DNA of 64,000 bases from Brachynemurus nebulosus (GCA_035578155.1 JAPWDM010000008.1:19288842-19352841), one strand, 5' to 3'. Positions 33,606 through 45,624 are shown, counted from the stretch's first letter. Numbers and translations: made by a program. Notes: generated by a model not told the origin, from the sequence alone.

Positions 33606-34129
33606 TTGTGACTAGTATTACTTTCCTTTATATAAAAGGAAAGAGTCGTGAATTTGAAAAATGTTCTCTCTATAATTTAATACAAAATTCAGAAATCCTT
33701 AAGAAACTTAGGATACTAAAAATTTTAAAAATTAATAAAATATTAAATTACTTTTTTTGAGTAGAATGTTTTAAATAAAAAAAAGTCCATTTAATAGGTG
33801 TACCCAACCGTGTACGGCAGGCGCTAATGGGTTAAAAATATGCAAAAATTTGAAAATAACTGCTTAAATTTTCGTATAAAATAGCCGTAATAAAATTTTT
33901 TTCAAATAAAAATAACGGTCTGTTAGCTTACTAACTTTTTAATTATTTAAACACATACCGTCTGTAAAACTGATCGTACGCGCACAAAAGTTACACCGTG
34001 ACTACAATATCCATAATTTTGTATTTACCTACTAATATTTAGTTAGTACTAGAATAATAAGTATCAGATTACATACTGTACAAGTGTACACCAACAATTC
34101 CCAATAGGATCAGTATTGTTCAACGGAAA

Positions 34130-34341
34130 ATGGTGAAGAGATCGAAAGGGACTTTATCAATCCAAGACAAATTTAATGATAGCTTTAAACACTTAAGCAG
34201 TCCATTGAGCAATTTTTGTAAGAATCCACCGGATAGTTTGACTAATATTAAAAATCATTGCTTTCCGGTAAGTCCAAAAACGAAAAATGTAGTCAATAAT
34301 TTTCTCTCAAATTCCAAGGATAAGAAACAGACTGTCAGTGG
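34130..34341 (+). CDS. Hypothetical protein, possible first exon
   Basis: An open frame from an ATG at 34130 encodes a polar, Lys/Ser/Asn-rich peptide (MVKRSKGTLSIQDKFNDSFK at the start, VSPKTKNVV later, SNSKDKKQTVS near the end). It carries no domain I recognise. A good donor, CAGTG|GTGAGA, lies at 34342. Without splicing the frame stops after nine more codons at 34369. An insect-type initiator TCAGT lies 20 bp upstream of the ATG. No acceptor or downstream exon was found. It may be a real first exon or a chance ORF; codon use is as AT-rich as the background. Confidence 0.27.
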
Positions 34342-34589
34342 TGAGACACGATTGGTAATGGCAGTGTAATTATAAAATTCTCAACCCTCTCACAAATATG
34401 CTAATTTGTTAACAATATATAGTTGCTAACTAAACAACGAGCTATACAAAAATTTAGTTAATATTTTCCAACATCAATTGTAAAAATTTATCCTCGTTTT
34501 TATTTTTAAATATACGATATTCAAAAACATGAGCGAGGCACCATCGAATCTTCATCTGAATAAAAGTGGACTATAACTCACAAAAGTTG

Positions 34590-34788
34590 CAAAATTATAG
34601 GTTTCGTTATGTATTAAGAGCCGGTGCTCTTTACTTTAAAAAAGTATATTTTTCTTTTTGAAAAGGAAAGGTATCCAACGCCATATTTCGTTCGTGCCCA
34701 TAAACGGTTTAAGGAGGTGAAACTCACACCTGAAAATTTGAGTTTTTTTCAATTTTCTTAAATATTTTAAAATGGTAAAAGCTTTGGT

Positions 34789-34857
<69 letters not shown>

Positions 34858-35000
34858 AATGGCACTTGAAGATCTTTATTATGGTACCAAAATTAAAGTT
34901 ATAAAATCATTCGGGTTTTATCCCCCATCCCAACTACTAATTTTATCAGGTATTTTTTGGCAAAAGAAGAGGCTATTATGTGTAAATGAAAGAATTTTTA
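34590..35000 (-). repeat. Dispersed repeat family C, copy 2 (inverted), with (TA)n
   Basis: Read on the minus strand it repeats the blocks of 31855-32110 in the same order (AATGATTTTATAACTTTAAT; GCTTTTACCATTTT; TTAAACCGTTTATGGGCACG), then skips about 60 bp to TTGGATACCTTTCC. A (TA)n tract fills 34793-34855, where copy 1 has ordinary sequence. Confidence 0.72.
34793..34855. repeat. (TA)n microsatellite
   Basis: About 31 TA units inside repeat C copy 2. Confidence 0.99.
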
Positions 35001-35267
35001 ATTAATATATTTTACATCGCACCAGTTTATTTCTTTTTGCATAAATACACCCTTTGCTAATATTAACTTTGAAAAATTTTAAGGTTTTTATTTAATAATG
35101 AGCAAATGTATGGTTAAAAAATCTCCTATTTTAGTAATGAATTGTTACAAGCTTACGATATACTTTTAAGTACATAATTTTGAAAGAAAACATGCACTCC
35201 AGCTCCCCCCCCCCATGCTATACTGATTTCCATGCAAATCTTATTTATTTATTTATTTATTTATATA

Positions 35268-36730
35268 GGGTAAAAGCCCCCATTACGGAACACTATTTTT
35301 AGGTGTCTCATTAAAGTAGCTTATAAAAATTAATAAATAAATTAAGCACCCTTTTTTTTCTTAATAAGGATGAAACCACCAAGTTTTTTTAATACAATGA
35401 ATATGTTTTTAAGAAAATATAACCCAAAAATTTTGATTTATTAATGTTTTTGTTTTATAATTTATTGACATCTATAAAAAAAAACGGATAGAATATATTA
35501 ACGCCTTTAAAAAATCAGCGTAGACACCTAAAAAAGAACACGTATGTAACGTACATGAGATACATCACATACATCTTCTGCCATCTTTTCACGTATAGGC
35601 AACTACATATAGTTCACTTTGATATGTATAAAGTGAATAGAGATGGGAATATTCCCGAAAAGTAAGAATTTATTTTAATTTATTATGTAGCGTATTATTT
35701 TGGATTTAAACTATCAAAACCACTGCTTAATAAAGAATATTAGTTAAATGTAAATAAATAATTTTTAAACTAAGGTTATAATATAATTACACAAGCTAGG
35801 TAAGACGAAAAGAAGAGTAACATAATATTTTCAGTTAAATACGTATGTTTGATTAGTTTTACTGACAAATTATTACAAATTGATTATAATGGCTTAATTT
35901 ATGCTCCATTACTCCCATTGATCTGGTCAGCAATAGAATATTTCCAAAAAAATTAGTTTTCGATACTTTTCGAAAACGTAAACTTTTGATTGTAAATATC
36001 TTATAAATAGTGCATCGTAGCTCAAAAATAACAAAATTTTTGAAGGCTTAAGCGAAGCAAGTTGTGGGTATTCCGAACGTATTGCGACTGTCAAAACCTA
36101 CTTTTTGTTATCGAAAATTATCGATACCGCGTAACTTGTCATAAATTGGTTATAACTAGTTAAATTAGGCTCTGTTAGTCCCATTGATCTGGTCAGCAAC
36201 AGAACAATTTTTTTAAAAACTAGTTTTCGTTAATTTTCGCTGTCGAAAATTTTAATCGTTAATATCTCCTAAACCGTCGGTCGTAGCTCAAAAATAACGA
36301 AATTTTTGAAGGCTTAAGGGAAGCAAGTTATGGGTACTCCGAACATATTAGGACTATCGAAAATAACGATATCGAAAATAACGATATTTTTAAAATTTAG
36401 TATGTAATTTTCGACATATTCGTTATCAATTTGTATTATAAAATTCTGTAAAATTGTTAGTAGCTTTTATTTCCAATATTTTTCCTTTTATAATGACGGA
36501 TTCAGTTTACGCGATTTTTATCCGCGTAAAGTGAATCCCCGTGGAACGGATATTCACGTAAATTGAGAGACCGGTGTATATATGTATAAAATTAAATTTT
36601 ACGATTTTAAAGCAGTAAGTAAATATTTTACGCTCAAAAGGAAATTAAAACTTTTTATAATATAAATTTTTAATTATTTTACGTACATGATTTAAGTGAC
36701 ATACGAAGGTTATATCTGTACTAAATAGAA

Positions 36731-36814
<84 letters not shown>

Positions 36815-37219
36815 ATATAATATAGATATAATTAATATTTAAACCAAATATAAAGGTGATTTAACTCTTATAATCTCTTAACTGGACTAATTTTAAATAT
36901 ATAAATAAAAATTATTTGTATAGTTTTATTGCGCTAACTTCGAAAATTAACTGGAAAATGTTAAATTTTATAAGGCATATGCTTCTATAAATAAGCATTG
37001 ATCAAACGCAAAAGAGACAAATTCAGCAAAAACTGTTTAATATATGTATGTATTTCTTTAATTAGGTATGCGAGGTGAATTTAAATTGGAAAACAATCAT
37101 TCTACTAATAATAATATAATTTTTGTTATCAGAGGTTTCTTTCAGAAATAATTCATTAATATGTAAATGTCAAAACTGTTTTAGTATTGGATCGCGTTGC
37201 ACAATGGGGGCTTTTACCC
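35268..37219. mobile_element. Pogo/Tigger-like element, 1.95 kb, non-coding
   Basis: TIRs are GGGTAAAAGCCCCCATT at 35268 and its complement AATGGGGGCTTTTACCC ending at 37219, flanked by TA (35266-35267, 37220-37221). The terminal style (GGGTAAAAGCC) and TA duplication match the other pogo-like elements here. Inside, a ~250-bp segment is tandemly duplicated (CCCATTGATCTGGTCAGCAA at about 35917 and 36180). A separate TTTACGCG/CGCGTAAA-type palindromic motif with GAGAGACCGGTG lies at 36510-36580. No transposase. Confidence 0.85.
36735..36819. repeat. (TA)n microsatellite
   Basis: About 40 TA units, interrupted by two TACA variants at the end. Confidence 0.98.
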
Positions 37220-37444
37220 TAAATAAATAAATAAGTATGTAATATTTGTATAGATATCAGTAAAGCACGGGCAGGGGGGTGTTAAAGTGTATTTTTTCTT
37301 TCTAAATTATTTACTTTAAAGTATATCGTAAGTTTGTAACAATTCATTACTAAAATACGGGATTCTTTGACCACATTTTTGCTCAATTAATCAAAACAAG
37401 CTTCAAACATTTTTGAGAGATACAGTTGGATACCTTTCCTTGCT

Positions 37445-38950
37445 AGTCAAAAAAAGACTATGCTATACAAACTGATACACGTAAGTAAATTAACTATCAC
37501 CTAAATTCTAATAAAAACTAATACATAAAATATGTTTAAATGGAATATTTTGCTTCCAAGGCTACTAAACTAGCGAAAATATTGTGATTACTTTTGAAAT
37601 ATGTATTCTTTCACGCTGAAATGAAAATTTTCACACGTAATTTACGTTTTAAAGCTTTTTGAACAATTTGGGTTACGTCTCTGTATCCGCAGACTCCTCC
37701 AGGTGGCGAACATCGGAGCTATTCGATCGCTTTTAATGACATTTTTAAATTATGCGGTTTGATTTCTAGATGGTCCTCTGCAAATTTCATCACAATCTGA
37801 CCGGCCACGGCACTGCCGTGACATTCTATTAAATGTCGATATCTTATTTACTGCTAGTCCCATTTCGCTAAAACTTGGAAAGTATCTGAGGGTTAGGCCA
37901 GACATGCTGCCCTGTGAATTTTTAAATACAATCAGAATAATGGTAGTTACTGGGCATGTGCAAATGCAAAATAATTTAACGCTGGGTGTATGGAATGGAT
38001 TCTTTGTTTTTCCTGTAACTGGGAAGACATAAAATGTTAATTGCAAAGACAATAGTTTTAGATTTAAATTTTAAATTTTTTGCAATTACTTGACAGTTTG
38101 AAACGTCAAATAATGTGCATTGATTTTTTTAATTTTTTCTATGGATTAATTTGACATTAAAAAAAGGCTATACACAGTCAGTTTTCCGTATAGCTCGCGA
38201 GCCGGTCGAATGCAAATCCTATGTATATGATACATGTAAAACTTTTTGTCCATGAATATAGTACAGATCTAGAAGAAGCCACCAGTTATTTAAGATAATC
38301 ACCGCATGGCTGTAGAATAATTAATCCTGACATCTCACTATACCCTCATTGTATGCGGTTAAACCTAAATTTTGACATAAATTTCATCCATGCTTGCCAT
38401 AATATAAGTAAATATTGTTAATAATCATAACCATAAACGACATCATATCTGTCACGCGGACAAAAAGTCGTTAATGTATGTAGGTATTATATTATAGAGG
38501 ATTTGTATACGGCGGGCTCTCGGACTAATAATTTCCCTAGTTATATTATAGCCGTCTAGAAAAAGTTAGAAAGCAGTTCACCCTAATCGTGTCATTCTTA
38601 TTTCGAACATGAGGTTATTTCGATCCTATATGAAATTGGAGATTATATAGGCACAGTTTAAGCATAAAATTACTTTAAAGGTTGAATAAAATTCTCTTAC
38701 GAGTAGGAGAAAGCTATAAGTGCTACCCGCTCTTCGCAGTATACTTTTCCTTTTTATCTACAATTGGTCTCAATTTCTTTCGAGAGACTGATTTATATTT
38801 TAAATTATAGTCAGTGGAGTTGAGATTTGGAAAAATAATTGCTCGTAATTACTAATAAAAATGTATGGCACTCCTTTGTAGGTTTCAATGAATTTTAACG
38901 CAAATACGTTGATAAATATAACGTTTACACTGGTATATTTTAACATCTTC
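37445..38950. other. Unassigned sequence with a 100-codon minus ORF
   Basis: The minus strand is open at 37750-38052. Its product is Cys- and Ser-containing without recognisable domain (SGLTLRYFPSFSEMG, RQCRGRSDCDEICRG). The composition is slightly less AT-rich than around it. It has no splice signals that I trust, so I do not call a gene. Confidence 0.35.
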
Positions 38951-38963
38951 CAAAAAGTAATGT

Positions 38964-39225
38964 GGATTGATCATGGACGGGAGAACAGCAAAAACTTTTA
39001 AATTACTAAAATGGGTTTTTCCGAAGGATATTTTATTAAGTCATCCGGATTACTCGGAATCGTTTTATATAAACACAGATACGTCAAATAAATTCATTGT
39101 CGGTTATTGTTATCAATTCAATGAAAACGGTGGTGTTAAAATCGTAAAAGAATTTAGGTGTTCAGTTTTGTAAAGCATTAGGTATATTACCACCGAAACA
39201 ATAAAAAAAAATTATCAAATATCAC
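38964..39225 (+). pseudogene. Ty3/gypsy-type polyprotein fragment at the RT-RNase H boundary
   Basis: The frame reads TAKTFKLLKWVFPKDILLSH, PDYSESFYINTDTSNKFIVG and YCYQFNENGGVKIV. After a stop comes SIRYITTET. This follows the pattern 'F..LK..L....IL..PD....F.I.TD.S...G..L.Q...G' at the start of the RNase H domain of Ty3/gypsy polyproteins, where the TD.S Asp is catalytic, and then the 'RY.TTE' segment. It is only about 80 codons of a polyprotein of more than 1000; no LTR was demonstrated. Confidence 0.7.
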
Positions 39226-39660
39226 TTTAACATTTCTCAATTTAAAAAAATAAAAATAATAGAATTCAAATATCGGCAGAAATTATTTTAGATATGTTTG
39301 CAGACATTTGTGTGTAACATGCGGGTATTGATTGTTACTCTGACATGAATATTATCACTTTGTCAGACATTCATAACAAAATTATAAGCGCATCAGAGCA
39401 GAACAATAGTTAATAAAATTTAAAATTTCTCTACGCATACAAAAATATTAAATCAAAATATTAAAAGAGAACAACGAAGATTTTCCAAGATGTACTAATT
39501 GTAATTAAATATAAAATTAATCATATATTTAAGATGTGAGAACACATCACACAAAAAATTCTTCTCTCTTTTCATTGCCTTAACATCTATAAAATGAAAT
39601 TCAGAAGGAATTATTATGGCAGAAATATTTTAAAAATAGTTACCCGATTTCTTGAAAACG

Positions 39661-39722
39661 TTATAAAACGCAGCACTGCTGCGCGTAGCTCGGTCGTAGC
39701 AAGTGTCTCAGTTCGGTCAGTA
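39661..39722 (+). promoter_or_regulatory. Possible core promoter (TATA box and initiator)
   Basis: TATAAAA (about 39662) is followed by an unusually GC-rich stretch (CGCAGCACTGCTGCGCGTAG) and two initiator-like sites, TCAGTT and TCAGTA, near 39708-39720. Spacing to the first is longer than the usual 30 bp. It could belong to an LTR of the nearby gypsy fragment or to an unseen gene. Confidence 0.25.
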
Positions 39723-40781
39723 GCCTTTTTTTAGTACATATATCTGTTATATTTTCAGAAATAACTCATAGGTAGCGTTAATGATAGATATAAACACACA
39801 AAACAGTAAACACGTTTTGAAACTTTAAATGCGTTTCCCAAAGTCGTGGACCAGATAACTCCTGTAATTTTCATCCTTTTGACCGTAGATATTTTACCCG
39901 TAGCTTCTTGTATAGATTATCTAGGGCAATACTTACAATTTTTATAAAAAATTAATGGTAATTTTTTTATGGATTTTCAATTTTCTCTTTCAAATTGGTG
40001 GCAGTTATCAATAAATCAATATTTTGAACTAATATAAATGATAAAAACATTTCTTTAATATTCTTGCTGTTGGTTGAAAATTGTTATGTTCACTACCATG
40101 CACCTCTTTCTGAATAGAAATTTTTTCAATAAAACTTTCATTTCTAGCATAATTTGTTTATTGAAATTTTCTCTTAAGGTATGGAAAAGTCAGCGTTATT
40201 GTAACTTAAATTAGTTTATTGTAAACCAAAAAACTAAATTGTAACTTAATCCCGAGTGTCAGTTGCTAGAAAGCCCGTAAAGACCCAAGAGCAACAACTC
40301 AAACGAAGGAAAAAAACACCTTAGTCCCGTGACGTACAGGTATATTATTTTTTGCAATTCGGGATAATTTAAAATTATCAAAATTGAGTAAGAACTTATC
40401 CAAATGTCATTCAAATTGTATGAAATAATATTACATCAAATATATTATGGGCGCAAGCTAAAAAGAACTTTTTTATCTACATCTGCATTTATCTTTGTCC
40501 ATCATATTAACAAATAAAAGTTCACTCACTCACTCATTTGAAAACATAATTACTTGGTTTGACTGGTAACTATGGAAATAATACAATTTGTGTTCGCCTC
40601 ACCTCAGTTTCTGGTGGTCTTTTGAGCTTGCACCCATAATACTTTGGGCAATCAATCAAATTGGACAATACAATATAATAATTAATACTAGACAGGTTTA
40701 CTTTGTGAAAATCCATATTAAAACATGGGATCGTTGCTTTGTCACTTTTCACAGCAAAAACATAGAAAAACACGAGTCGAC

Positions 40782-40805
40782 TTTCGGCTTTTACACCATC
40801 CTCAG
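40782..40805 (-). ncRNA. Hammerhead-ribozyme-like core in Penelope terminal repeat (left)
   Basis: On the minus strand: CTGAGGA, then TGG-TGTAAAA-GCC (a short stem II), then GAAA, followed by GTCGACTC. CTGANGA plus GAAA is the conserved catalytic core. CAC before it can pair with GTG after the TC, giving a minimal stem I; stem III would be only about 2 bp. Hammerheads with tiny stem III are known from Penelope-like elements. Confidence 0.6.
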
Positions 40806-41350
40806 GTGAAAAACATAACTAAAAATTGTTCTTTTAGGCGAAAACTATTTATAGTGTAAATTGGAGTAAATAATGTATTGGTGGGGGATGTTAGAGATAG
40901 AGGCAGATATAATCACAGTAAACAAATGTAAGGGAACACCCAAGTTGACCAATTTTTGATAAGACAAAAATTTTTGTATTATTTGCAAAGGTACTTGCAG
41001 CGAGATTTATTTAAAAAACGGTTAGGTGTAATATTATTAAAAATGACTAGAGTACGTTGAGGGAAACCAGACACGTGAAACATCGGTGAATGATAATTAG
41101 CGGAAATAAAGAAAAATATACAGGTATCTGTCTGTGTTAATTTGTCAAGATAGAGATATTTATTGATTTGCACGAAGGGTTACACCCAGCAGGTAGCTGT
41201 TTTTGTTAAACTAAAAGGTTTGTTAAACGATGTAAAATCAAAAATATTGCAAAAAGACCATTTTAAATATTAATTACCAGGAATGGATAAATTTTAAAAT
41301 GGGTACCTATCAATTAAACTATTCGAAAACAAAACGTGAGATGCACTGTG

Positions 41351-42365
41351 TTATAGATTTAATAAAGGCGATTTGTTTAAATCAGTTTGGTCATTTGAGA
41401 TGACGTGGTTTGGGTCTTTGTTCAATTTGTTAATTTCCAGGGCTTCCAAAATGTTGAGTTTGCGGCCTTTTTTACAAATATGTAATATTTTGGGTTGTTG
41501 ATCGGGGTTTACCGAATTACCTGTTTCTAGTAGATGTAAACCAAAGTTGGAAACGTGTCTCTGGGTGGTAATATGTTCCTTATATCTGGTTTCGAACGTT
41601 CTGCCAGTCTGACCTATGTAAGAAGCGTTACACTCCGAACAATCTAGACGATAAACTCCACATTTCTTCATGGGGTCGGATTTTTCTTTAGCGTTATAAA
41701 GGAAACGGCCAATAGTATGTGTGGAATGATAAGCGGGATATAGATCAAATTGTAAGAACATGTTACCTATTTTTTGGGAGATGTTTCCTAGATATGGGAG
41801 GGAAATATAATGTTTAGAGTCCGAATTAGTTAGAATAGTTGGATAGATTTGTTGTATGGCTAAACTTCTTTGTTTTTTACGGATTAGTTTTTGGATAATG
41901 TGTGGAGAAAAACCATTGTTAACTGCTATTTGTTGTATGATCGATAATTCCTTATCACGGTCTTTTGGAGATAGCGGGATAGCGAAAGCTCTATCTAGCA
42001 TAGATCGGTAAGCTGCTATTTTTTGAGAAAATGGAGTGAGTGAATCAGCGGGGATTGTAGTGTCTGAGAATGTGGGTTTGCGAAAGATTTTATATGAGAA
42101 TTTTGTGTCTGATCTTATTAATAGTTATATCTAGGAAATTGATGGAATTGTTCGATTCTATGTCTTTGGTAAATTTAATTTGTTTATGAAGACTGTTAAG
42201 GTATTTTAAATAGTTGTCCAACTGTCTGTCTGTACCTTTGAAACCGACCAAGATGTCATCAACATATCGAAACCAGAAAATGATATGATTTTTTGAAAGT
42301 GGGTTATTTATAGTAGAATGTTCTAAGTTATCCATGAAGATGTCTGCCAGAAGGGGGCTGAATTT
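41351..42365 (-). pseudogene. Penelope-like reverse transcriptase with GIY-YIG endonuclease, truncated
   Basis: Minus-strand order: FSPLLADIFMDNLE (RT motif B region), FWFRYVDDILVGFKGT (catalytic YVDD, near 42254-42265), LHKQIKFTKDIESNNSINFL (thumb side), then a frameshift near 42110. Next comes TFSDTTIPADSLTPFSQKIA, AYRSMLDRAFAIPLS and a long linker. The GIY-YIG domain gives KKCGVYRLDCSECNASYIGQ, then TGRTFETRYKEH and GLHLLETGN, with a downstream E near EALEINKL that fits the catalytic Glu. The protein normally has about 700-800 residues; about 330 remain, and the RT N-terminal half is lost. The GIY-YIG enzyme nicks target DNA and the RT copies RNA from that nick. Loss of the N-terminus and a frameshift make this copy inactive. 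Confidence 0.93.
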
Positions 42366-42868
42366 AAATACCCAATTTAATATTTATCCATTCCTGGTAA
42401 TTAATATTTAAAATGGTCTTTTTGCAATATTTTTGATTTTACATCGTTTAACAAACCTTTTAGTTTAACAAAAACAGCTACCTGCTGGGTGTAACCCTTC
42501 GTGCAAATCAATAAATATCTCTATCTTGACAAATTAACACAGACAGATACCTGTATATTTTTCTTTATTTCTGGTAATTATCATTCACCGCTGTTTCACG
42601 TGTCTGGTTTTCCCCAACGTACTCTAGTCATTTTTAATAATATTACACCTAACCGTTTTTTAAATAAATCTCGCTGCAAGTACCTTTGCAAATAACACAA
42701 AAAGTTTTGTCTTATCAAAAATTGGTCGACTTGGGTGTTCCCTTACATTTGTTTACTGTGATTATATCTGCCTCTATCTCTAACATCCCTCACCAATACA
42801 TTATTTACTCCAACGTATTCTATAAATAGTTTTCGCCTAAAAGAACAATTTCTAGTTATGTTTTTCAC

Positions 42869-42893
42869 CTGAAGATGGTGTAAAAGCCGAAAG
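42869..42893 (+). ncRNA. Hammerhead-ribozyme-like core in Penelope terminal repeat (right)
   Basis: Inverted partner of the left motif: CTGAAGA, TGGTGTAAAAGCC, GAAA, GTCGACTC, with flanking CAC and GTG. The variable core position differs (A in place of G), while the invariant core bases are kept. Confidence 0.6.
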
Positions 42894-43873
42894 TCGACTC
42901 GTGTTTTTCTATGTTTTTGCTGTGAAAAGTGACAAAGCAACGATCCCATGTTTTAATACAATATAACTGTTTGTTTTTTATTTATAAATCTTATTTGTCT
43001 TTTATTTATATATTTGAATTTATTTATTGTTTTGAATTACCCAGCAACACTATTTAAGTTACATTTCGCTTGCTGATTAGTATAGATGGTTTATATAAAT
43101 TCTCCTTGTTGATTTGTCTAAAAGCGTGAGCATAAGTCTTTTTTGTCACCTTACTGCCTATGGGGGACGAATCCATGTACCTATATTAAATTGGAAATTG
43201 CAAAAAGAAAATGACTTCAGAATGATGAAATTTTAGTGTTAGAAATTCTACAATTTTAGGAATAAAATGATCAACCGGTACATTTTTACACTAGTGACTT
43301 CTACTACTAGTACACTCACTACTTCACTACTTCATACAGCAGCCGTGCTACATTTATAACCACCCGTTCACATGTATGTATCACGATGGAGAAAGAAGCG
43401 AAAAAAGGAAATAAATAGGTCACATGAAAAAAACATGTTTTATCTTTCTCATTTGCTCATACAATACTTATTAATGAGTTCTTTTGACTTTTTATTTTTG
43501 TTCATGGCTACACAGTCAAACCTAACGTACGTATAAATCCTAACGTTCCTACATTTCCTTTTGTGTCTATTAAAAAAAAAAAAAAAAAGAATGTGGAACA
43601 AGCCACTATACGTATGTCGGTGATTATATATATTTTAAGTTGATATGTACTCTTTGCGTACGTAAGCAAAGTATTATAACACAGGTATGTATAATAATAC
43701 ACTACTTACAATAATTAAAACCATTAATTAACCCATTAACGCTTAAGTAATCTCTTTGTTTTGAAAATTCTATCATGTACCTCCTAACCACCGACCTAAT
43801 AAATTTTCTTATAATTTAAATGAATTTAAATCTTCTATAGGATGATTTTAACAAATCATAGAATGAAACATAG

Positions 43874-44268
43874 TTCACCGACAGCAATTCACTGACTAGA
43901 AAATTCACCATCTCGCAATTCGTCGGTAAGAAAAATTCACCAACTCTACCACGTTTACTTATTTCTATGAATATAAGAATTTTGCGCAGCCTTTCCAATA
44001 TTGTTTGCTAGTTCTAGAATTTTTTTTAACTCATCCCCTGCAACGTCAAAAATTGGTAGTCCAAATTTTGAATAAATAATCCAAAAGTTTATTAAGTCAA
44101 ATGAGGAATCTATATGGATAAAATACGATTCGTATTTTTATAAACACTACATGTATAATATTTTCTATTGTACTCACAAATCATAACCGATGAACTTTTG
44201 TGAGTGGTGAATTTCCTAGTCGGTGAATTGTTGTCCGTGAATTTTCCATCGGTGGACTTTCCGGACAC
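43874..44268. repeat. Inverted-repeat element built from ~16-bp units
   Basis: The left arm TTCACCGACAGCAATTCAC, then TGACTAGAAAATTCACCA, is mirrored by the right arm, whose complement reads TTCACGGACAACAATTCACC then GACTAGGAAATTCACCA. Within each arm, TTCACCGA-like units recur every ~15-17 bp. It is short (about 395 bp) and non-coding; no clear target duplication. Confidence 0.65.
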
Positions 44269-45533
44269 GTAACAAAACAAAATATGTGGCTTCTCTCCAA
44301 ATTTCCTTATAATTCCTGTTTCTTTTATTTTAAGCAGCAACAATTAATAGGTATGGATGAAGATCGACCATTTATTGTCCATCGGGTTATCAATGTGATT
44401 TTACTTTTTCTTAAATGTTTATATCTTAGTAATGCCGAATTTACAAGTGCTTAGTAGCTGAAACAAGTTAAAATAGCTTAACATTTTTTTTTTTTTATTG
44501 AGTGTCCACATACGAGTATAAAGTAAATTGCTTTAGTATTAATTGAAGCACAAATGTATAACCTAGTATAATAAAATTAACAACGACACGTATTCGTAAA
44601 CGAATTCGTTGTCCCGCGTGAATAATATAAAAAAATGAAAATCGTTAATTTTAGGGCCGAAGTCTCAAAATGTGTTTTTGGGTAGTTTTAGGAGTACAGT
44701 AACAATTTAAGGGCTTATCATAAACCATTTTTCTTTCCTGTTTTCTTTTGAAATACGTATAAATTCAGGTTTTCACCATAAAATCTTCGTTTAAGGGGGG
44801 AGTTACGCCAGAAACAGCTAATAAATTAATTTTTTTTCGAATCTCGTTTTTGTTCTTATTTTGTTCTGTGGTTCTTTACAAACACGGTGGTATTTAAAAC
44901 ATGGCCAAAATTTTTTTTTTTTTCAAGTAGAAAAATATCTATTTGTGAGCCGCTGCAGAGCCAAGTTGCTGCACCTTTGCAGACAACGCCCGCCCCCACT
45001 CGCGATTTGATCAGTAATATTTAGTTTTGGTGTGTACATGAGTTATAGTACACTCTAAGAAAAAAGGGTCAAAAACGTGTAAAATAACTTAAATTTAGAG
45101 CAAAATTACTCCTCGCTCTGAAAATATGCACTATTATTTTTGTAATATGAAAAAATTGGTGTATTTTTATACAATTTGTGTATGATTACTGTTTTTTTTT
45201 AATATTACACAAATAAAGGTGTAACTTTGGATTTTGCAACGTTTTTGGTTTATTTTTACACCACTAAATAGCAAAACCCATGCGCGCGCATATGAGTTTA
45301 TGTATTTTAATATTATCTGTTATTGAATTGCTGTATTATTTATACGTACATAAGTAATACTCTTAAAGGTTAAAAGTTATGTTTTCAAATTAGCTGAATT
45401 AAACAAAAGTATTTTTTGATAAGATATATAGTTAATATGATTATAACGTGTATGATAAATTAATCTTTAAATATGCTACAAGAACAGTGTTATAGTGGTG
45501 TACTGGTGTTTTGTTTTTATATGCATTGTACAA

Positions 45534-45624
45534 ATGGCTTCTGGAATAATGTGCAAAGAATACTGTAATATAAATTTGTTTGTTTCCAAAATGCTGTCCT
45601 GATGATACATTTAAAATATTTCAG
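45534..45624 (+). pseudogene. First exon-like segment of the CACTA-borne gene
   Basis: An ATG at 45534 opens MASGIMCKEYCNINLF. With one frameshift it continues PKCCPDDTFKIFQ up to a perfect donor, TTTCAG|GTAAGT (45625). The Cys-rich start (CKEYC, KCC) might be a zinc-binding segment. I do not recognise the protein. It lies within the CACTA-like element, 680 bp before the amplified cassette, on the same strand, and is probably the upstream exon of the same gene. Confidence 0.4.

Larger units (their letters stand above)
35080..37400. repeat. Inverted flanks around a pogo-like element
   Basis: The left flank 35120-35265 (TTTTAGTAATGAATTGTTAC, CTTACGATATACTTT, a C-run, TTATTTATTTATTTA) is repeated in inverted orientation at 37222-37365. 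The pogo-like element 35268-37219 sits exactly at the centre of the palindrome. Confidence 0.8.
40721..42957 (-). mobile_element. Penelope-like element, 5'-truncated, between inverted terminal copies
   Basis: The coding part lies on the minus strand at 41351-42365. Its downstream sequence (41296 down to 40721) is repeated in inverted orientation at 42380-42957 with about 95% identity by eye. For example, GCAACGATCCCATGTTTTAA at the outer right edge pairs with the outer left edge, and CTGCCTCTATCTCTAACATC at 42769 pairs with its complement at 40890. Inverted partial copies bordering a 5'-truncated unit are a known habit of Penelope-like elements. The junction at about 42370 cuts the reverse transcriptase. 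Confidence 0.9.

Noticed and set aside
40588..42949. Short ORFs repeated on both sides of the Penelope element (QINKYLYLDKLTQTD)
   Set aside because: They come from the inverted terminal copies of the element and are not separate genes.
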